A program made the translations under genes and the position numbers. From contig CANGHD010000007.1 of the NCBI GenBank assembly GCA_947453525.1, forward strand, positions 1-48,353: DNA of 48,353 bases, written 5' to 3'. Of the stretch, positions 1-9,032 are shown piece after piece (position 1 is the first letter of the stretch; every line of letters begins with the position of its first letter). The DNA is from Paracoccaceae bacterium. Its GTDB lineage: Bacteria > Pseudomonadota > Alphaproteobacteria > Rhodobacterales > Rhodobacteraceae. The notes beneath the pieces were generated by a model, which saw only the letters and a program-made list of their open reading frames with translations, was not told where the DNA came from and searched no databases.

Positions 1-226
1 CCCCTGCCGTCAGATTGGCCCAGCTCTGGAGGAGTTGGCCGCTGAATACGGCGGCAAGATCAAGATCGTGAAAGTCAATGTCGACGAAAACCCCGACAGC
101 CCGGCGGCTTTGGGCGTGCGCGGCATACCGTCGCTTTTCTTGTTCAAGGACGGTCAGGTTGCCTCGAACAAGGTTGGCGCGGCACCGAAGGCGGCCCTGA
201 AAAGCTGGATCGACTCGGCCATCTAA
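1..226 (+). CDS. trxA: thioredoxin (5' truncated)
   Basis: C-terminal part of a thioredoxin, the small cytoplasmic dithiol-disulfide reductase. The window opens inside the active site: the first complete codons (from base 2) read Pro-Cys-Arg-Gln-Ile, the second half of the WCGPC motif, so the first cysteine is outside the window. The rest matches the fold: a VNVDENP strand/turn, then the Gly-Ile-Pro motif holding the conserved cis-proline that faces the active site, a hydrophobic strand (SLFLFKDG), and a C-terminal helix. The stop is TAA at 224-226, followed by a good intrinsic terminator, so this gene ends its transcription unit. The symbol assumes the housekeeping thioredoxin; upstream context is not visible. 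Confidence 0.93.
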   Translation, partial: PCRQIGPALEELAAEYGGKIKIVKVNVDENPDSPAALGVRGIPSLFLFKDGQVASNKVGAAPKAALKSWIDSAI

Positions 227-248
227 AAACCCTGCGCATCGTTTCAAT

Positions 249-270
249 GGGCGCCTTCGGGCGCCCTTTT
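249..270 (+). terminator. intrinsic terminator after thioredoxin
   Basis: A 7-bp perfect GC stem (GGGCGCC at 249-255 with GGCGCCC at 260-266) is closed by the stable tetraloop TTCG and followed by four T residues (267-270). It lies 22 bases after the thioredoxin stop and 45 bases before the hslV start, so it separates the two transcription units. Confidence 0.85.
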
Positions 271-314
271 CGTTTGGGCGCCGCTGCTCCATATTGGCGC
301 AAACGGAGGCTTGC

Positions 315-896
315 ATGTCCGACGAAAAATTTCCCGGCTGGCACGGAACTACCATACTCGCCGTCCGCAAAGGCGGTGAGGTTGTGGTGGCCGGTGACGG
401 GCAGGTCAGTCTTGGCCAGACCATCATAAAGGGCACCGCGCGCAAGGTGCGCCGCCTCTCGCCCGGTGGAAAGGATGTGGTCTGCGGCTTTGCCGGCTCG
501 ACCGCTGATGCCTTCACGCTCATGGAACGGCTGGAGAAAAAGCTGGAGGCCTCATCAGGCCAACTGGCCCGCGCCTGTGTTGATCTTGCGAAGGACTGGC
601 GCATGGACAAATATCTGCGCAACCTTGAGGCCATGCTGATCGTCACCGATGGCGAAGGCCTGTTCGTGCTGACCGGCGCCGGTGATGTGTTGGAGCCGGA
701 GCATGACGTGACCGCCATCGGTTCGGGCGGCAATTATGCCCTCGCAGCGGCCCGGGCGCTGATGGATGGTGACCTGCCCGCTGAAGCTATTGCCCGCAAG
801 GCAATGGCGATTGCGGCGGATATCTGCGTCTATACCAACGGTAACCTGACCGTTGAAACCATTCGCAAACACCCGAACCCGGAGGCCCCCCGATGA
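315..896 (+). CDS. hslV: HslV, ATP-dependent protease peptidase subunit
   Basis: Proteolytic subunit of the cytoplasmic HslVU (ClpQY) protease, an N-terminal-threonine, proteasome-beta-like peptidase. About 193 aa. The catalytic Thr-Thr pair is at residues 12-13, behind an 11-residue propeptide ending His-Gly, as usual in alphaproteobacteria; [10 protein letters not shown] and the Gly-Ser-Gly-Gly motif (about 137-140) follow. The start is the ATG at 315, with GGAGG at 305-309; the longer TTG at 294 lies upstream of this ribosome-binding site and is not needed. The stop overlaps the next start (ATGA at 893-896), so translation is probably coupled. Its ATPase partner hslU lies two genes downstream rather than adjacent. 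Confidence 0.97.
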   Translation: MSDEKFPGWHGTTILAVRKGGEVVVAGDGQVSLGQTIIKGTARKVRRLSPGGKDVVCGFAGSTADAFTLMERLEKKLEASSGQLARACVDLAKDWRMDKYLRNLEAMLIVTDGEGLFVLTGAGDVLEPEHDVTAIGSGGNYALAAARALMDGDLPAEAIARKAMAIAADICVYTNGNLTVETIRKHPNPEAPR

Positions 897-1642
897 ACAC
901 ATATGACTACGCCGACAAAGTTGCCGTCATCACCGGCGGCGCCAATGGCATCGGGGCGGCGGTGGCCGAACGGATGTCACGATCCGGCGCGAAGGTGGCG
1001 ATCTGGGACATGGATATCGCAGCGCCCGAGCCCAAGGTGGCCAGCCTTCCTGACGCCTCTCGCCTGTTCGTGCAAGTCGATGTCAGCGACGAGGCGAGCG
1101 TCGCCGCAGCACTGGCGCAGACCGAGGCCGCCTTTGGCCGCGTCGACGTGCTGGTCAACAGCGCAGGTATCGCAGGTCCGGCCGGACCCTTGGCCAAGTA
1201 TGACACTGCCATGTGGAAGAAGATCCTTGCCATCAACCTCGATGGTACCTTCCTGACCTGCAAGGCAGTCACCCCCGGCATGATGGCGCGCAACTATGGC
1301 CGCATCGTCAACATCGCCTCGATCGCCGGGAAAGAGGGCAACCCGAACGCCTCGGCCTATTCCGCCTCCAAAGCCGGGGTGATCGCGCTGACGAAATCCT
1401 TGGGCAAGGAATTGGCGGGCCATGACATCGCCGTCAACTGCGTGACGCCTGCCACCGCCAAGACCCGCATTCTGGAGCAGCTCAGTCAGGAGTTCATCGA
1501 CTACATGCTGTCTAAGATTCCGCGCGGCCGTTTTGTTACGGTCGAGGAAATCGCCTCCATGATCCTGTGGATCGCCTCGGCCGAGAATTCCTTCACCACC
1601 GGCTCGACCTTTGATCTTTCCGGCGGACGTGCCACCTATTGA
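893..1642 (+). CDS. SDR family NAD(P)-dependent oxidoreductase
   Basis: Classical short-chain dehydrogenase/reductase, 249 aa. It has the nucleotide-binding TGGxxGIG motif at residues 14-21, an Asp (D39) after the second strand that suggests NAD(H) preference, NSAG at 89-92, and the catalytic set N115, S143, Y156 and K160 (YSASK). It resembles FabG-like and glucose/sorbitol-type SDRs, but the substrate cannot be read from sequence. It starts inside the hslV stop codon (ATGA overlap) and is followed 19 bases later by a membrane-protein gene, so it sits between hslV and hslU in one likely operon. That position gives no clear functional clue, since SDRs are not known partners of HslVU. Confidence 0.93.
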   Translation: MNTYDYADKVAVITGGANGIGAAVAERMSRSGAKVAIWDMDIAAPEPKVASLPDASRLFVQVDVSDEASVAAALAQTEAAFGRVDVLVNSAGIAGPAGPLAKYDTAMWKKILAINLDGTFLTCKAVTPGMMARNYGRIVNIASIAGKEGNPNASAYSASKAGVIALTKSLGKELAGHDIAVNCVTPATAKTRILEQLSQEFIDYMLSKIPRGRFVTVEEIASMILWIASAENSFTTGSTFDLSGGRATY

Positions 1643-1661
1643 ACGAAGGCAGGAGGCCTGA

Positions 1662-2714
1662 ATGAACATCTCCATCGAGGACCTGCGCGCCTCCGTTGCA
1701 CGGGGCATCCTGACCGAGGGGCAATCCGCCCAGTTGATCGCCTTGTCCGAGGCACGGCGGATGGCCAAGGACAGGGTTGAACCGCTGGAGGAACCCTTCG
1801 TCCTGTTCAAGGGGTTCAACGAAATTTTCGTCGTGGTCGGCCTGACCATCCTGTTCACCGGATGGATCGGTGTTGCCACCCTGCTGGGATTGAACAGTCA
1901 GGCCCCCGCCGGGCTTGAAACCATCGTGCTGTCTTTGGTGACCATTGCCGGCCTCGCGGGTGTTGCGCGCTATTTCACGCTGAAACGCCGGATGATCGCG
2001 CCCTCCATCGCGCTGGCGATCATGACGGCCCTGTCCGCGCTGGTGCTGGGCGTGGCATTGGCGGGCCAGTTTTCCGCAAGCGACATCCTGATCCTGCCGG
2101 CGCTGATCGTGGCGCTGGTCATGGCTGGATACTACACTGTCTTCCGGGTGCCCTTTGCGGCAGCGATCATTGCCGGGGCGCTGTTTTGCGCCTTGTGGAC
2201 CGCGATGGTCGGCTCTGGGACGGTCGCAGCCAGTGCCTTTCTGGGGCTGGAGCGCAATGCGACGGCATCCACGGCGATCGTCCTCTTCGGACTGGTCACC
2301 TTTGCCTTTGCGATGGCGCTGGACATGTCGGACCCGCTGCGGGTTTCAACCCGGTCAGCCACCGGCTTCTGGCTGCATGTCGTGGCGGCCCCCGCCATCG
2401 TGAATACGGTGGCGCTGAACCTTCTGGAAAAGGGCACTCCACTGGCTCAGGGGCTGCTGGTGGCCTTCCTTTTGGGCATCGCACTTGTCGCCATCGTGAT
2501 TGACCGCCGTTCGTTCCTTGTTTCGGGCGCGGGCTATTCGGTGGTTCTTGCGGCCACGCTGTTCGAAGGGGCTGCCCCATTCGCCATTCTGGCCCTTGGC
2601 CTGATCCTTGTGCTGCTTGGATCGCTCTGGGACCGCTTGCGCGCCCGTCTGATGGCCGCGCTGCCCGCTTTCCCGGGCAAGACCAACCTTCCGCCCTATG
2701 GAACTGCAGAATGA
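1662..2714 (+). CDS. polytopic membrane protein of unknown function
   Basis: Inner-membrane protein of 350 aa, not assigned to a characterised family. The first about 60 residues are charged and helical ([17 protein letters not shown]), resembling the cytoplasmic head of DUF2157-type membrane proteins; this is only a resemblance. About eight or nine hydrophobic segments follow from residue 64 to about 325, ending in a short basic tail. The start is ATG 1662 with AGGAGG at 1651-1656. The last codon overlaps the hslU start (ATGA at 2711-2714), so it is translationally coupled to hslU. No catalytic motif is visible. Confidence 0.85.
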   Translation: MNISIEDLRASVARGILTEGQSAQLIALSEARRMAKDRVEPLEEPFVLFKGFNEIFVVVGLTILFTGWIGVATLLGLNSQAPAGLETIVLSLVTIAGLAGVARYFTLKRRMIAPSIALAIMTALSALVLGVALAGQFSASDILILPALIVALVMAGYYTVFRVPFAAAIIAGALFCALWTAMVGSGTVAASAFLGLERNATASTAIVLFGLVTFAFAMALDMSDPLRVSTRSATGFWLHVVAAPAIVNTVALNLLEKGTPLAQGLLVAFLLGIALVAIVIDRRSFLVSGAGYSVVLAATLFEGAAPFAILALGLILVLLGSLWDRLRARLMAALPAFPGKTNLPPYGTAE

Positions 2715-4006
2715 GTGATCTGACCCCGCGCGAAATCGTCTCGGAGCTTGACCGCTTCATCATCGGCCAGCGTGACGCCAAGCGGGCAGTTGCGGTGGCG
2801 CTGCGCAATCGTTGGCGTCGCAAGCAGTTGGGTGACGATCTGCGCGACGAGGTCTACCCCAAGAACATCCTGATGATTGGCCCCACTGGCGTCGGCAAGA
2901 CCGAGATCGCCCGACGGTTGGCGCGGCTGGCCAAGGCGCCGTTCCTGAAGGTCGAAGCAACCAAGTTCACCGAAGTGGGCTACGTAGGCCGCGACGTCGA
3001 CAGCATCATCCGCGATCTGGTCGATGTGGCCCTTGTCGAAACCCGCGCCCGGATGCGGGACGAAGTGAAGGCCAAGGCACAAACTGCCGCCGAAGAGCGG
3101 GTGGTCGAGGCTCTGGCGGGCAAGGACGCCCGCGAACAGACGCGGGAGTTGTTCCGTGGCAAGCTGCGGCGCGGTGAACTGGACGATACGCTGATTGAAC
3201 TCGAAGTGGAAGACAGCGTGCCACCACCCATGATGATGGGTGGGCAAGGGATGGAACTGCAGATGCAGGGCCTGCAAGATCTGTTCAAGGCGTTCGGTGC
3301 CCGCACAAAGAAGAAGAAGGTCACCGTCGCCGACAGCTACGGCCTGTTGCTGGGACAGGAAGCCGACAAGCTGCTGGATGACGAGGCGGTGAAGGCGTCG
3401 GCGCTGGACGCCGTCCAGCAAAGTGGCATCGTCTTCCTTGATGAGATCGACAAGATCTGCGCCCGCGCCGAGACCCGAGGGGCCGATGTCAGCCGCGAAG
3501 GCGTGCAGCGCGACCTGCTGCCGTTGATCGAGGGCACGACCGTGTCCACCAAATACGGTCCGATCAAGACAGACCACATCCTGTTCATCGCCTCTGGCGC
3601 GTTTCATACGGCCAAACCGTCCGACCTTTTGCCCGAACTGCAAGGCCGGCTGCCGATCCGGGTGGAACTGCTGCCCCTGACCGAGGAGGATTTCGTGCGT
3701 ATCCTCACCGAAACCGACAACGCCCTGACCCGGCAATACACCGCCCTTCTGGCCACCGAGCAGGTCAAGGTCATCTTCACGCCAGACGGCATCGCCGAAC
3801 TCGCCTTCATCGCCGCCGAGGTCAACCGCAGCGTCGAAAACATCGGCGCCCGGCGGCTATACACCGTGATGGAGCGTGTCTTCGAGGAACTGTCCTTCAA
3901 CGCGCCCGAGCGTGCCGGAACCAACGTTGTTGTAGACAAGGCCTTTGTCGAGGCCAATCTGGGCGCCCTGTCCCGCTCGGCCGACCTGTCGCGCTACGTT
4001 CTTTGA
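2711..4006 (+). CDS. hslU: HslU, ATPase subunit of the HslVU protease
   Basis: AAA+ unfoldase (ClpY) that feeds substrates into HslV in the cytoplasm; 431 aa, normal for the family. Visible features: Walker A GPTGVGKT at residues 57-64, the pore-loop motif GYVG at 90-93, a central I-domain rich in charged residues and methionines (about 110-230), Walker B FLDEIDKI, and a C-terminal tail ending Asp-Leu-Ser-Arg-Tyr-Val-Leu, the tail known to insert into HslV. The start overlaps the preceding stop. No clear intrinsic terminator follows; the convergent space to the smr gene holds repeat-like sequence. Confidence 0.97.
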   Translation: MSDLTPREIVSELDRFIIGQRDAKRAVAVALRNRWRRKQLGDDLRDEVYPKNILMIGPTGVGKTEIARRLARLAKAPFLKVEATKFTEVGYVGRDVDSIIRDLVDVALVETRARMRDEVKAKAQTAAEERVVEALAGKDAREQTRELFRGKLRRGELDDTLIELEVEDSVPPPMMMGGQGMELQMQGLQDLFKAFGARTKKKKVTVADSYGLLLGQEADKLLDDEAVKASALDAVQQSGIVFLDEIDKICARAETRGADVSREGVQRDLLPLIEGTTVSTKYGPIKTDHILFIASGAFHTAKPSDLLPELQGRLPIRVELLPLTEEDFVRILTETDNALTRQYTALLATEQVKVIFTPDGIAELAFIAAEVNRSVENIGARRLYTVMERVFEELSFNAPERAGTNVVVDKAFVEANLGALSRSADLSRYVL

Positions 4007-4012
4007 CCTCGC

Positions 4013-4075
4013 TCTCGCCAGATATCCCGCAGCGGGTGATGAGCGATCAGAAATACTCCAGTGGAGGATTTGCGC
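4013..4075 (-). repeat. degenerate Rhodobacterales-type intergenic repeat
   Basis: This lies in the convergent gap between hslU (+) and smr (-). Read on the minus strand it holds GGATATCTGGCGAGAGCGAG (4013-4032 region), nearly the same as GGATATTTGGCGAGAGCGAG at 21390-21412, and a second half-copy ending in GGAGTATTTCTGATC (about 4046-4060). The long hairpin that accompanies the copies at 19141-19165 and 21421-21445 is absent; only a short CCCGC-A-GCGGG remains. The rest of 4076-4163 shows no gene. Confidence 0.5.
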
Positions 4076-4163
4076 GAAGAACGCGCGGCCAAGTCTTCAG
4101 CCAAGACTGGGCCGGCCTGAGGGGGACGCGAAGTCCGCCAGCCGTCTCCGCAGCGCCTTTCGC

Positions 4164-4769
4164 TTATCGTCGGCGGAGATAAACGTAGTAGGCGCCGCCG
4201 CCGCCATGTTTCAGATGCGCTTCGGTCACCTGCAGCACCGCGGGCCCCAGGGGCGCCATTTGCAACCAATGTGGGACCTGATGGCGCAGAACGCCCATGC
4301 GGGTGGGAATCGGTCCATGATCCGGGCCCGCCTTGCCCTTGCCGGTGATCACCAGAACCAGCCGCAAGCCCGACGTCTGGGCATTCAGGATGAAGCGGAT
4401 CAGTTCGGGATGCGCCTCGGCCATCGTCAAGCCATGCAGATCAATCCGCGCCTCGGGGTCCAGCTTGCCGCGCGTCATCTTGCCATGTTTGCGGGCATCC
4501 ATGTTCAAAGGTGCCTGCGCCAAAGCTTCGGCCGGGCTTGGCGCGATGAAGGCAGCGGACCGCAGGGGCCGCGCCTTTTCGCCCAGCCGGAAGGCGGCGA
4601 ACTGGGGCTTGGGGTCTGGCGCAACCGGAGTCGGGTGCACCACAGACTCCATGATGGGCATTGGCTTTCGCATCCGCGCCAAGGCCGCCTCGGAGGTTGG
4701 GCGGATGGTGCGCGCAACCTCGTGCCACAGCGCCTCTTCCTCGGGTTTCAGGATACGGCGGCGGGCCAT
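4164..4769 (-). CDS. Smr/MutS2 domain protein
   Basis: 201-aa protein with a C-terminal Smr domain, the small nuclease-like fold found at the end of MutS2. The DLHG motif is at residues 110-113, the TGKG motif at 142-145, and the glycine-rich end GGGG-AYYVYLRR closes the domain. The N-terminal about 95 residues are proline/basic and look disordered. Smr domains are linked to nucleic-acid cleavage and ribosome rescue, but the role of this stand-alone form is not established. It is the last gene of the minus-strand run timA-mltA-smr, starting 3 bases after the mltA stop; this grouping is common in Rhodobacterales. Confidence 0.9.
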   Translation of the reverse strand: MARRRILKPEEEALWHEVARTIRPTSEAALARMRKPMPIMESVVHPTPVAPDPKPQFAAFRLGEKARPLRSAAFIAPSPAEALAQAPLNMDARKHGKMTRGKLDPEARIDLHGLTMAEAHPELIRFILNAQTSGLRLVLVITGKGKAGPDHGPIPTRMGVLRHQVPHWLQMAPLGPAVLQVTEAHLKHGGGGAYYVYLRRR

Positions 4770-4772
4770 GGC

Positions 4773-5792
4773 TTACCCGTTCGGTTGAATGGAAAAGGCG
4801 CGGTCGATCGGCAGCAGCATGATCAGCCGCCCGGCATCTTTGATCTCGCCTGCCGCAAGCCCCGCGGCGCGCCCGGTGCCGTAATAAATGTCTGCCCGCT
4901 GCGGCCCTTTGATCGCCCCGCCCGTGTCCTGCGCCACCATAAGCTGGTGCAGGGGTTCGGCACCCGCTTTTTCGACCCAGACCGGCGTGCCCAGCGGCAC
5001 AAAGGCCGGGTCCACGGCAACCGAGCGCAAGGGTGTGATGGATCGCCCCATGGCGCCAATCGGCCCTTGGTCATCCGTCAGGTTTGTCAGCGTGCGGAAA
5101 AAGACGTACGACGGGTTCAGATTCAGCAACTCCGCCCCCATCGCCGGGTTGGCGCGCACCCATTGGCGGATGGACTCGGCAGAAAGCTGATCTTGCGACA
5201 TGTATCCCTGCTGCACCAATATCGACCCGATCGAGCGATAGGCATAGCCGTTGCGCCCGGCATAGCCAACCCGGATCACGCGGCCGTCGGTCATCTGTAT
5301 GCGACCAGAGCCTTGTATATGCAGAAAAAATGCTTCTACCGGGTCGTCCAGCCAGGCAATCTCCAATCCGCGTCCATTCAGGATGCCCCGCTCGATGGTT
5401 GCGCGGTCATACCACGCCACGCCATCGCGCAACTCAGGCGGGCGGCGGTAGATCGGATAGGCAAAGCGCGCGGTCCGCACTGCCGATCCTTGCAGGACGG
5501 GTTCATAATACCCGGTGAACAGGGCAGGAGGCGCGCCGAGCAGAACAGGGCGGAACAGCAACTCAAAGAAGGCGCGTGCAGCGGCTTCATTGGCATCCAC
5601 CGATGCGGCAAGTCCGCAGATCGGTTGCCAGTCGGGCTGGTCCAGCAGGTCACAGGTGCGCTGAAAGCTCTGCAAAGCCGCAAGATGGTCATCCTTGTCC
5701 CAATCCGGCAGGGATTGGAACGCCAGAACCTGCGCCGAGGCGGGCATCAAGGTCACGACAGCCAAAGCCAAGGCAAGCAGCAGCGCACGCAT
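4773..5792 (-). CDS. mltA: MltA family lytic murein transglycosylase
   Basis: Periplasmic lytic transglycosylase that cleaves the MurNAc-GlcNAc bond of peptidoglycan to form 1,6-anhydro ends. 339 aa. It begins with a signal peptide (hydrophobic residues 2-19 ending Ala-Ser-Ala) with no lipobox cysteine, so unlike E. coli MltA it is probably soluble. The MltA barrel carries FTGYYEP, and the C-terminal 3D domain carries the Asp motifs AQDTGGAIKG and DIYYGTG, which line the active site in the family. It lies 9 bases after the timA-like gene and 3 bases before smr, in the same transcription direction, suggesting an operon. Confidence 0.95.
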   Translation of the reverse strand: MRALLLALALAVVTLMPASAQVLAFQSLPDWDKDDHLAALQSFQRTCDLLDQPDWQPICGLAASVDANEAAARAFFELLFRPVLLGAPPALFTGYYEPVLQGSAVRTARFAYPIYRRPPELRDGVAWYDRATIERGILNGRGLEIAWLDDPVEAFFLHIQGSGRIQMTDGRVIRVGYAGRNGYAYRSIGSILVQQGYMSQDQLSAESIRQWVRANPAMGAELLNLNPSYVFFRTLTNLTDDQGPIGAMGRSITPLRSVAVDPAFVPLGTPVWVEKAGAEPLHQLMVAQDTGGAIKGPQRADIYYGTGRAAGLAAGEIKDAGRLIMLLPIDRAFSIQPNG

Positions 5793-5801
5793 GAACCCGC
5801 C

Positions 5802-6449
5802 TTAGTCGCTCGTGGCCGTCAACTGCCAGTTCGGGTCCCCGGCCCCCATCAGGCGCGAGAAGGTCCATGTCTCGCGCTGGCGCTGGATGGCTGTGGCATT
5901 GCCCTCGACCACGGTGCCTGAGGCATCACGGACGGCGCGGATCAACTCTCCCATGAACCGCACAGAGATTTCGGCGCGCTTGGTGGCGGGATTATACTCT
6001 GCCTGCGCGAGCGCCAGTTCGCCGACCCCCACGAAGGTCGAGGATACCGACAGGCCCCGCTTGGCACGATCCGCCACGGCGGCATCAAAGCTGGCTTCAA
6101 CCTCGTCGCCGACAAAGGGACGGATGCGGTCAATCTCGCCTTTGTCGAAGGCCATCAGGATCATCTCATAGGCGCTGCGTGCCCCTTTGAGGAAATCGGT
6201 CACCGAAAAGTTCCGCTCTATCGCCTTCATGGCGGCCAGGGCTGAACGAGAGGCATCGTCGGCCACGTTGTCGATGATGTCATGGTCCAGCGATCCATCA
6301 ATCACCTCTCCGGTCGGCACTGACCGAAGACTTGGCGCTGGCGTGGTCTTTTCAAATCCTTCGCGGGTGCCCAGAACAGAGCGCAGCTTCAGGATCAGGA
6401 AGATCGCGATCCCGGCGAGGACGATTAGCTGGATCGGTACGGAACTCAT
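5802..6449 (-). CDS. Tim44/TimA family protein
   Basis: 215-aa protein with one N-terminal membrane segment (about residues 5-20) followed by a Tim44-like domain (about 70-215). In mitochondria Tim44 tethers the import motor to the membrane; in alphaproteobacteria the homologue TimA is membrane-bound and its job is unclear. The start was set at ATG 6449 because it gives the expected MSSVPIQL-type N-terminus directly before the membrane segment. An upstream extension to 6782 would overlap the divergent fxsA gene and has no family support. It is the first gene of the timA-mltA-smr run, divergent from fxsA-secB across 117 bases that must hold both promoters. Confidence 0.88.
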   Translation of the reverse strand: MSSVPIQLIVLAGIAIFLILKLRSVLGTREGFEKTTPAPSLRSVPTGEVIDGSLDHDIIDNVADDASRSALAAMKAIERNFSVTDFLKGARSAYEMILMAFDKGEIDRIRPFVGDEVEASFDAAVADRAKRGLSVSSTFVGVGELALAQAEYNPATKRAEISVRFMGELIRAVRDASGTVVEGNATAIQRQRETWTFSRLMGAGDPNWQLTATSD

Positions 6450-6566
6450 GCGGAACCTTCTTGCAGGGTCAAAGGGCTGGCCGCAGCGCGGCGTGATGCT
6501 TATGTAAGTGTTGGGGTGGGCCAAGTCCACCTGCAGAGGGCTTAAGATTTGTAACGAGGGACCGGA

Positions 6567-7055
6567 ATGCGCATCATATGGCTGTTCCTGCTGTGGACCA
6601 TGGTGGAAATCGGGCTTTTCGCCAGCATTGGCGGCCGGATCGGCGTTCTGGCGACCTGGTGCATTGTTCTGGCCAGCGCCGCTTTGGGCGTCTGGCTGAT
6701 CCGCTGGCAAAGGCGGACGGCTCTCGGGCAGGTGATGCGCGATCTGCAAGCGCTTGGCGACCCGTTGACGCCGGCGGCCCATTCCGCGCTGATCGTTCTG
6801 GCCGGCGTATTGCTGATCCTGCCGGGGTTCTTGACGGATGCCGCGGGTCTGGCCCTGCTTCTTCCGCCCATCCGCGACCTGCTGATTGGCTTCTTGCGGG
6901 AAAAGGCGCGGAAGACCGGTGTCGGGCGTGGGTTTGGAACAATGACCTTCAGAACGCCGCAGACCGGAACGCCCGACGTGATCGATGGCGTGGCCGAGGA
7001 TGTTTCCACCGCAGCGCCACTTCCGCGGGGGCCTTCGGGATGGACCAAACCCTGA
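6567..7055 (+). CDS. fxsA: FxsA family membrane protein
   Basis: 162-aa inner-membrane protein of the FxsA family; E. coli FxsA modulates F-plasmid exclusion of phage T7, and its normal role is unknown. Membrane segments are at about 3-20, 27-45 and 75-100. The family signature region is visible (ALGVWLIRWQ, then VLLILPGFLTDAAGLALLLPP). A charged cytoplasmic tail follows. The start ATG at 6567 is preceded by a GAGGGA-like ribosome-binding site. secB begins 42 bases downstream, a recurrent fxsA-secB pairing in Rhodobacterales. Confidence 0.92.
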   Translation: MRIIWLFLLWTMVEIGLFASIGGRIGVLATWCIVLASAALGVWLIRWQRRTALGQVMRDLQALGDPLTPAAHSALIVLAGVLLILPGFLTDAAGLALLLPPIRDLLIGFLREKARKTGVGRGFGTMTFRTPQTGTPDVIDGVAEDVSTAAPLPRGPSGWTKP

Positions 7056-7097
7056 CGGACTGTTAGGAACATCACACCATTTCTGGAGGGGTTTGTC

Positions 7098-7595
7098 ATG
7101 GCCGAAGAAAACGGCGCGGATGCGGCAGCGCCGCAGGTAAAAATGCAGGTGCTGGCACAGTTTGTCCGGGATTTGTCCTTTGAAAACATGGTGGCGCAGA
7201 AGGGCCTGTCGGGCACTGAAATGCAGCCTGAAATTCAGGTCGGCGTGAACCTAGACGCCCGCCAGCGGCCGCAGGCCAACACCTATGACGTGATCGCCAA
7301 GTTCAAGGTCAGCTCAACCAACAAGGCCAACGGCGATACGTTGTTCCTGCTGGAACTGGACTATGGTGGGGTCTTCCTTGTCGAAGGCGTTCCGGGCGAA
7401 CAGTTGCATCCGTTCCTGCTGATCGAATGCCCGCGCCTGTTGTTCCCCTTCATCCGCCGCATCATCTCGGATGTGACGCATGATGGCGGCTTTCCGCCCC
7501 TGAACATCGACAACGTCGATTTTCTGGCTTTGTACCGTCAGGAAATGGCCCGCCGCGCGCAGCTTGCGGCGGCTCAACCGACCGCCTCGGCCTAG
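7098..7595 (+). CDS. secB: SecB protein-export chaperone
   Basis: 165-aa cytoplasmic chaperone that holds preproteins unfolded and hands them to SecA. The N-terminus is acidic, then come the family motifs FVRDLSFENM and, near the C-terminus, LLIECPRLLFPFIRRIISDVTHDGGFPPLNIDNVDF. TGGAGGGG at 7082-7089 serves as ribosome-binding site. The stop TAG (7593-7595) lies in a CCTAGG sequence whose other strand supplies the stop of convergent dnaQ, so the two genes overlap by four bases. Confidence 0.97.
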   Translation: MAEENGADAAAPQVKMQVLAQFVRDLSFENMVAQKGLSGTEMQPEIQVGVNLDARQRPQANTYDVIAKFKVSSTNKANGDTLFLLELDYGGVFLVEGVPGEQLHPFLLIECPRLLFPFIRRIISDVTHDGGFPPLNIDNVDFLALYRQEMARRAQLAAAQPTASA

Positions 7596-8314
7596 GTCCG
7601 CTTCCGCCAAACCGCCGCGTCGCCCATCTTGCCCACAAAGGCCTGATGGGCGGCAACTTCCTCGTCGGACAGGCGAGACGGCAAGGGGCTGGGACGCGGC
7701 TTCACGCGCCCCGCCAGATTGTTGCGCTGATTGGCCGCCGTTTGCGCCGCTGCCGTGGCCAGCATGAAATCCGGCTGGCGCCCGCCGATCAGTTCCAGAT
7801 AGACCTCGGCCAGAAGTTCCGAATCCAGCAATGCGCCATGTTTTTCGCGGGCTGAATTGTCGATGCCAAAGCGTCGGCACAGCGCATCCAGCGAGGCCGG
7901 AGCGCCCGGGAACTTGCGCCGCGCCAGGGCCACGGTGTCCAAGGCTTGCGCCATCGGCAGGCCGGGGTGGCCGAGGGTCTGCAACTCGGCATTCAGAAAC
8001 TTCATGTCGAAGGCAGCGTTATGGATCACAAGGGTGGAGTCGCCGATGAACTCGATGAACGCCCGTGCGACGGCTTTGAAAACCGGCTGCTGGCGCAGAA
8101 AATCATCGCCCAAGCCATGCACCTCGAAGGCTTCTTTCGGCATCAGCCGTTCAGGGTTGATGTACTGGTGATAGGTCCGCCCGGTTGGCATGTGATTGAC
8201 CAGTTCGATCGCGCCGATTTCCACCAGACGGTGGCCTTCCGAGGGCTCGAAGCCTGTCGTCTCGGTATCGAGGACCACCTCGCGATGCCCTGCAGACCCG
8301 TGCTTTTCCGCCAT
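7592..8314 (-). CDS. dnaQ: DNA polymerase III epsilon subunit (3'-5' exonuclease)
   Basis: DnaQ-type DEDDh proofreading exonuclease of the replicative polymerase. 240 aa from the chosen start. Exo I is DTETTG with metal ligands D16 and E18, Exo II is HNAAFD, and Exo III is HGALLDSELLAEVY with the catalytic His and Asp. The C-terminal 45 residues are the less conserved tail that in E. coli binds the alpha subunit. The start was set at ATG 8314 (GGGAG about 8 bases upstream) because the family begins just before VLDTETTG; an extension to 8386 adds an unconserved basic leader. It is convergent with secB. Confidence 0.95.
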   Translation of the reverse strand: MAEKHGSAGHREVVLDTETTGFEPSEGHRLVEIGAIELVNHMPTGRTYHQYINPERLMPKEAFEVHGLGDDFLRQQPVFKAVARAFIEFIGDSTLVIHNAAFDMKFLNAELQTLGHPGLPMAQALDTVALARRKFPGAPASLDALCRRFGIDNSAREKHGALLDSELLAEVYLELIGGRQPDFMLATAAAQTAANQRNNLAGRVKPRPSPLPSRLSDEEVAAHQAFVGKMGDAAVWRKRT

Positions 8315-8480
8315 TCTTGGGCACTCCCGGTTCGGTGACCCGCCGCTGGGTCCTGACCTCGATTTATACGTGGCAGGGTCTGGCACACAAGGTCACCCGC
8401 AGGGCATTCCAGTCGCCGCCGTTTGCGACAAGACTCAGGGTTCGGGCGGGAGTCCGGCGTTCCACGCCAAAGGAGGCCCC

Positions 8481-8832
8481 GTGCACACCGTCACCAAACC
8501 ACTCTCGACCCATGGCTTTGACTGGCGGACCGACAATCTCGATGCTTGGGGGCCACTGAAGGCACCGCCAGATTGAAGACCTGAGCGCTGCACACCTCTG
8601 CCGCAGGCGAGTCGGCCTCGGGCATCTGGCTGTGCACCAAAGGCAGCTATCTTACCATCTGCACCGCCTCCGAATATGCCCGCTGATCGCCGGACGAATC
8701 GTCAACACCCCTGACGGCGGCGAGCCGGTTGCGGTTCAAGCAACCGATTCTTTCGAGGTGGAGCCCACGTTCAGAGGCACATCGAAGATCGAACGGGACG
8801 TCGGCAAGCGGTTCGACTTCCGTCTGAAGTGA
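8481..8832 (+). pseudogene. decayed cupin (DUF861-like) gene
   Basis: A degraded gene. A GTG at 8481 with AGGAGG at 8471-8476 opens a reading frame (VHTVTKPLSTHGFDW...DNLDAWGPLKAPPD) that stops at 8576. From 8609 another frame gives SASGIWLCTKGSYLTICTASEYAR and stops near 8686. A third frame to 8832 gives GRIVNTPDGGEPVAVQATDSFEVEP, then FRGTSKIERDVGKRFDFRLK. Joined, these look like one about 115-aa single-domain cupin: the 'SGIW-C-G' strand, the 'EG-V-DDGGEP-GDSF' core, and the 'RGTW-V---VRK-F--R' end typical of the DUF861/EutQ-like cupins. At least two frame changes and missing metal-binding His/Glu residues argue it is not functional. The family call is from pattern memory. Confidence 0.5.
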
Positions 8833-9032
8833 AACGACCGGACGGGGGCGGACCCGGCGCCATTCTTTTGTGGAGATTTATTCATCATATTATCAGTCTA
8901 TTAGCCAGTTTTAGGCCGCCTGTTATCCCATAGCAAGCCGCTGATTTTGCCTAGCCCGGCCCAAAGGTCCATGTCTGTCCCAAGGCAAGCGCCAAACGGT
9001 ATTGCCACCCCATCCACCCGAAAGGACATGAC

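Noticed and set aside
3945-5921. A 658-codon plus-strand open frame
   Set aside because: It is antisense to smr and mltA, which have clear family motifs; its product is low-complexity (His/Arg/Gln-rich) and matches nothing.
5993-6782. Longer start (6782) for the Tim44-like gene
   Set aside because: It would overlap the divergent fxsA gene by over 200 bases and places an unrelated Pro/Gln-rich leader before the membrane segment.
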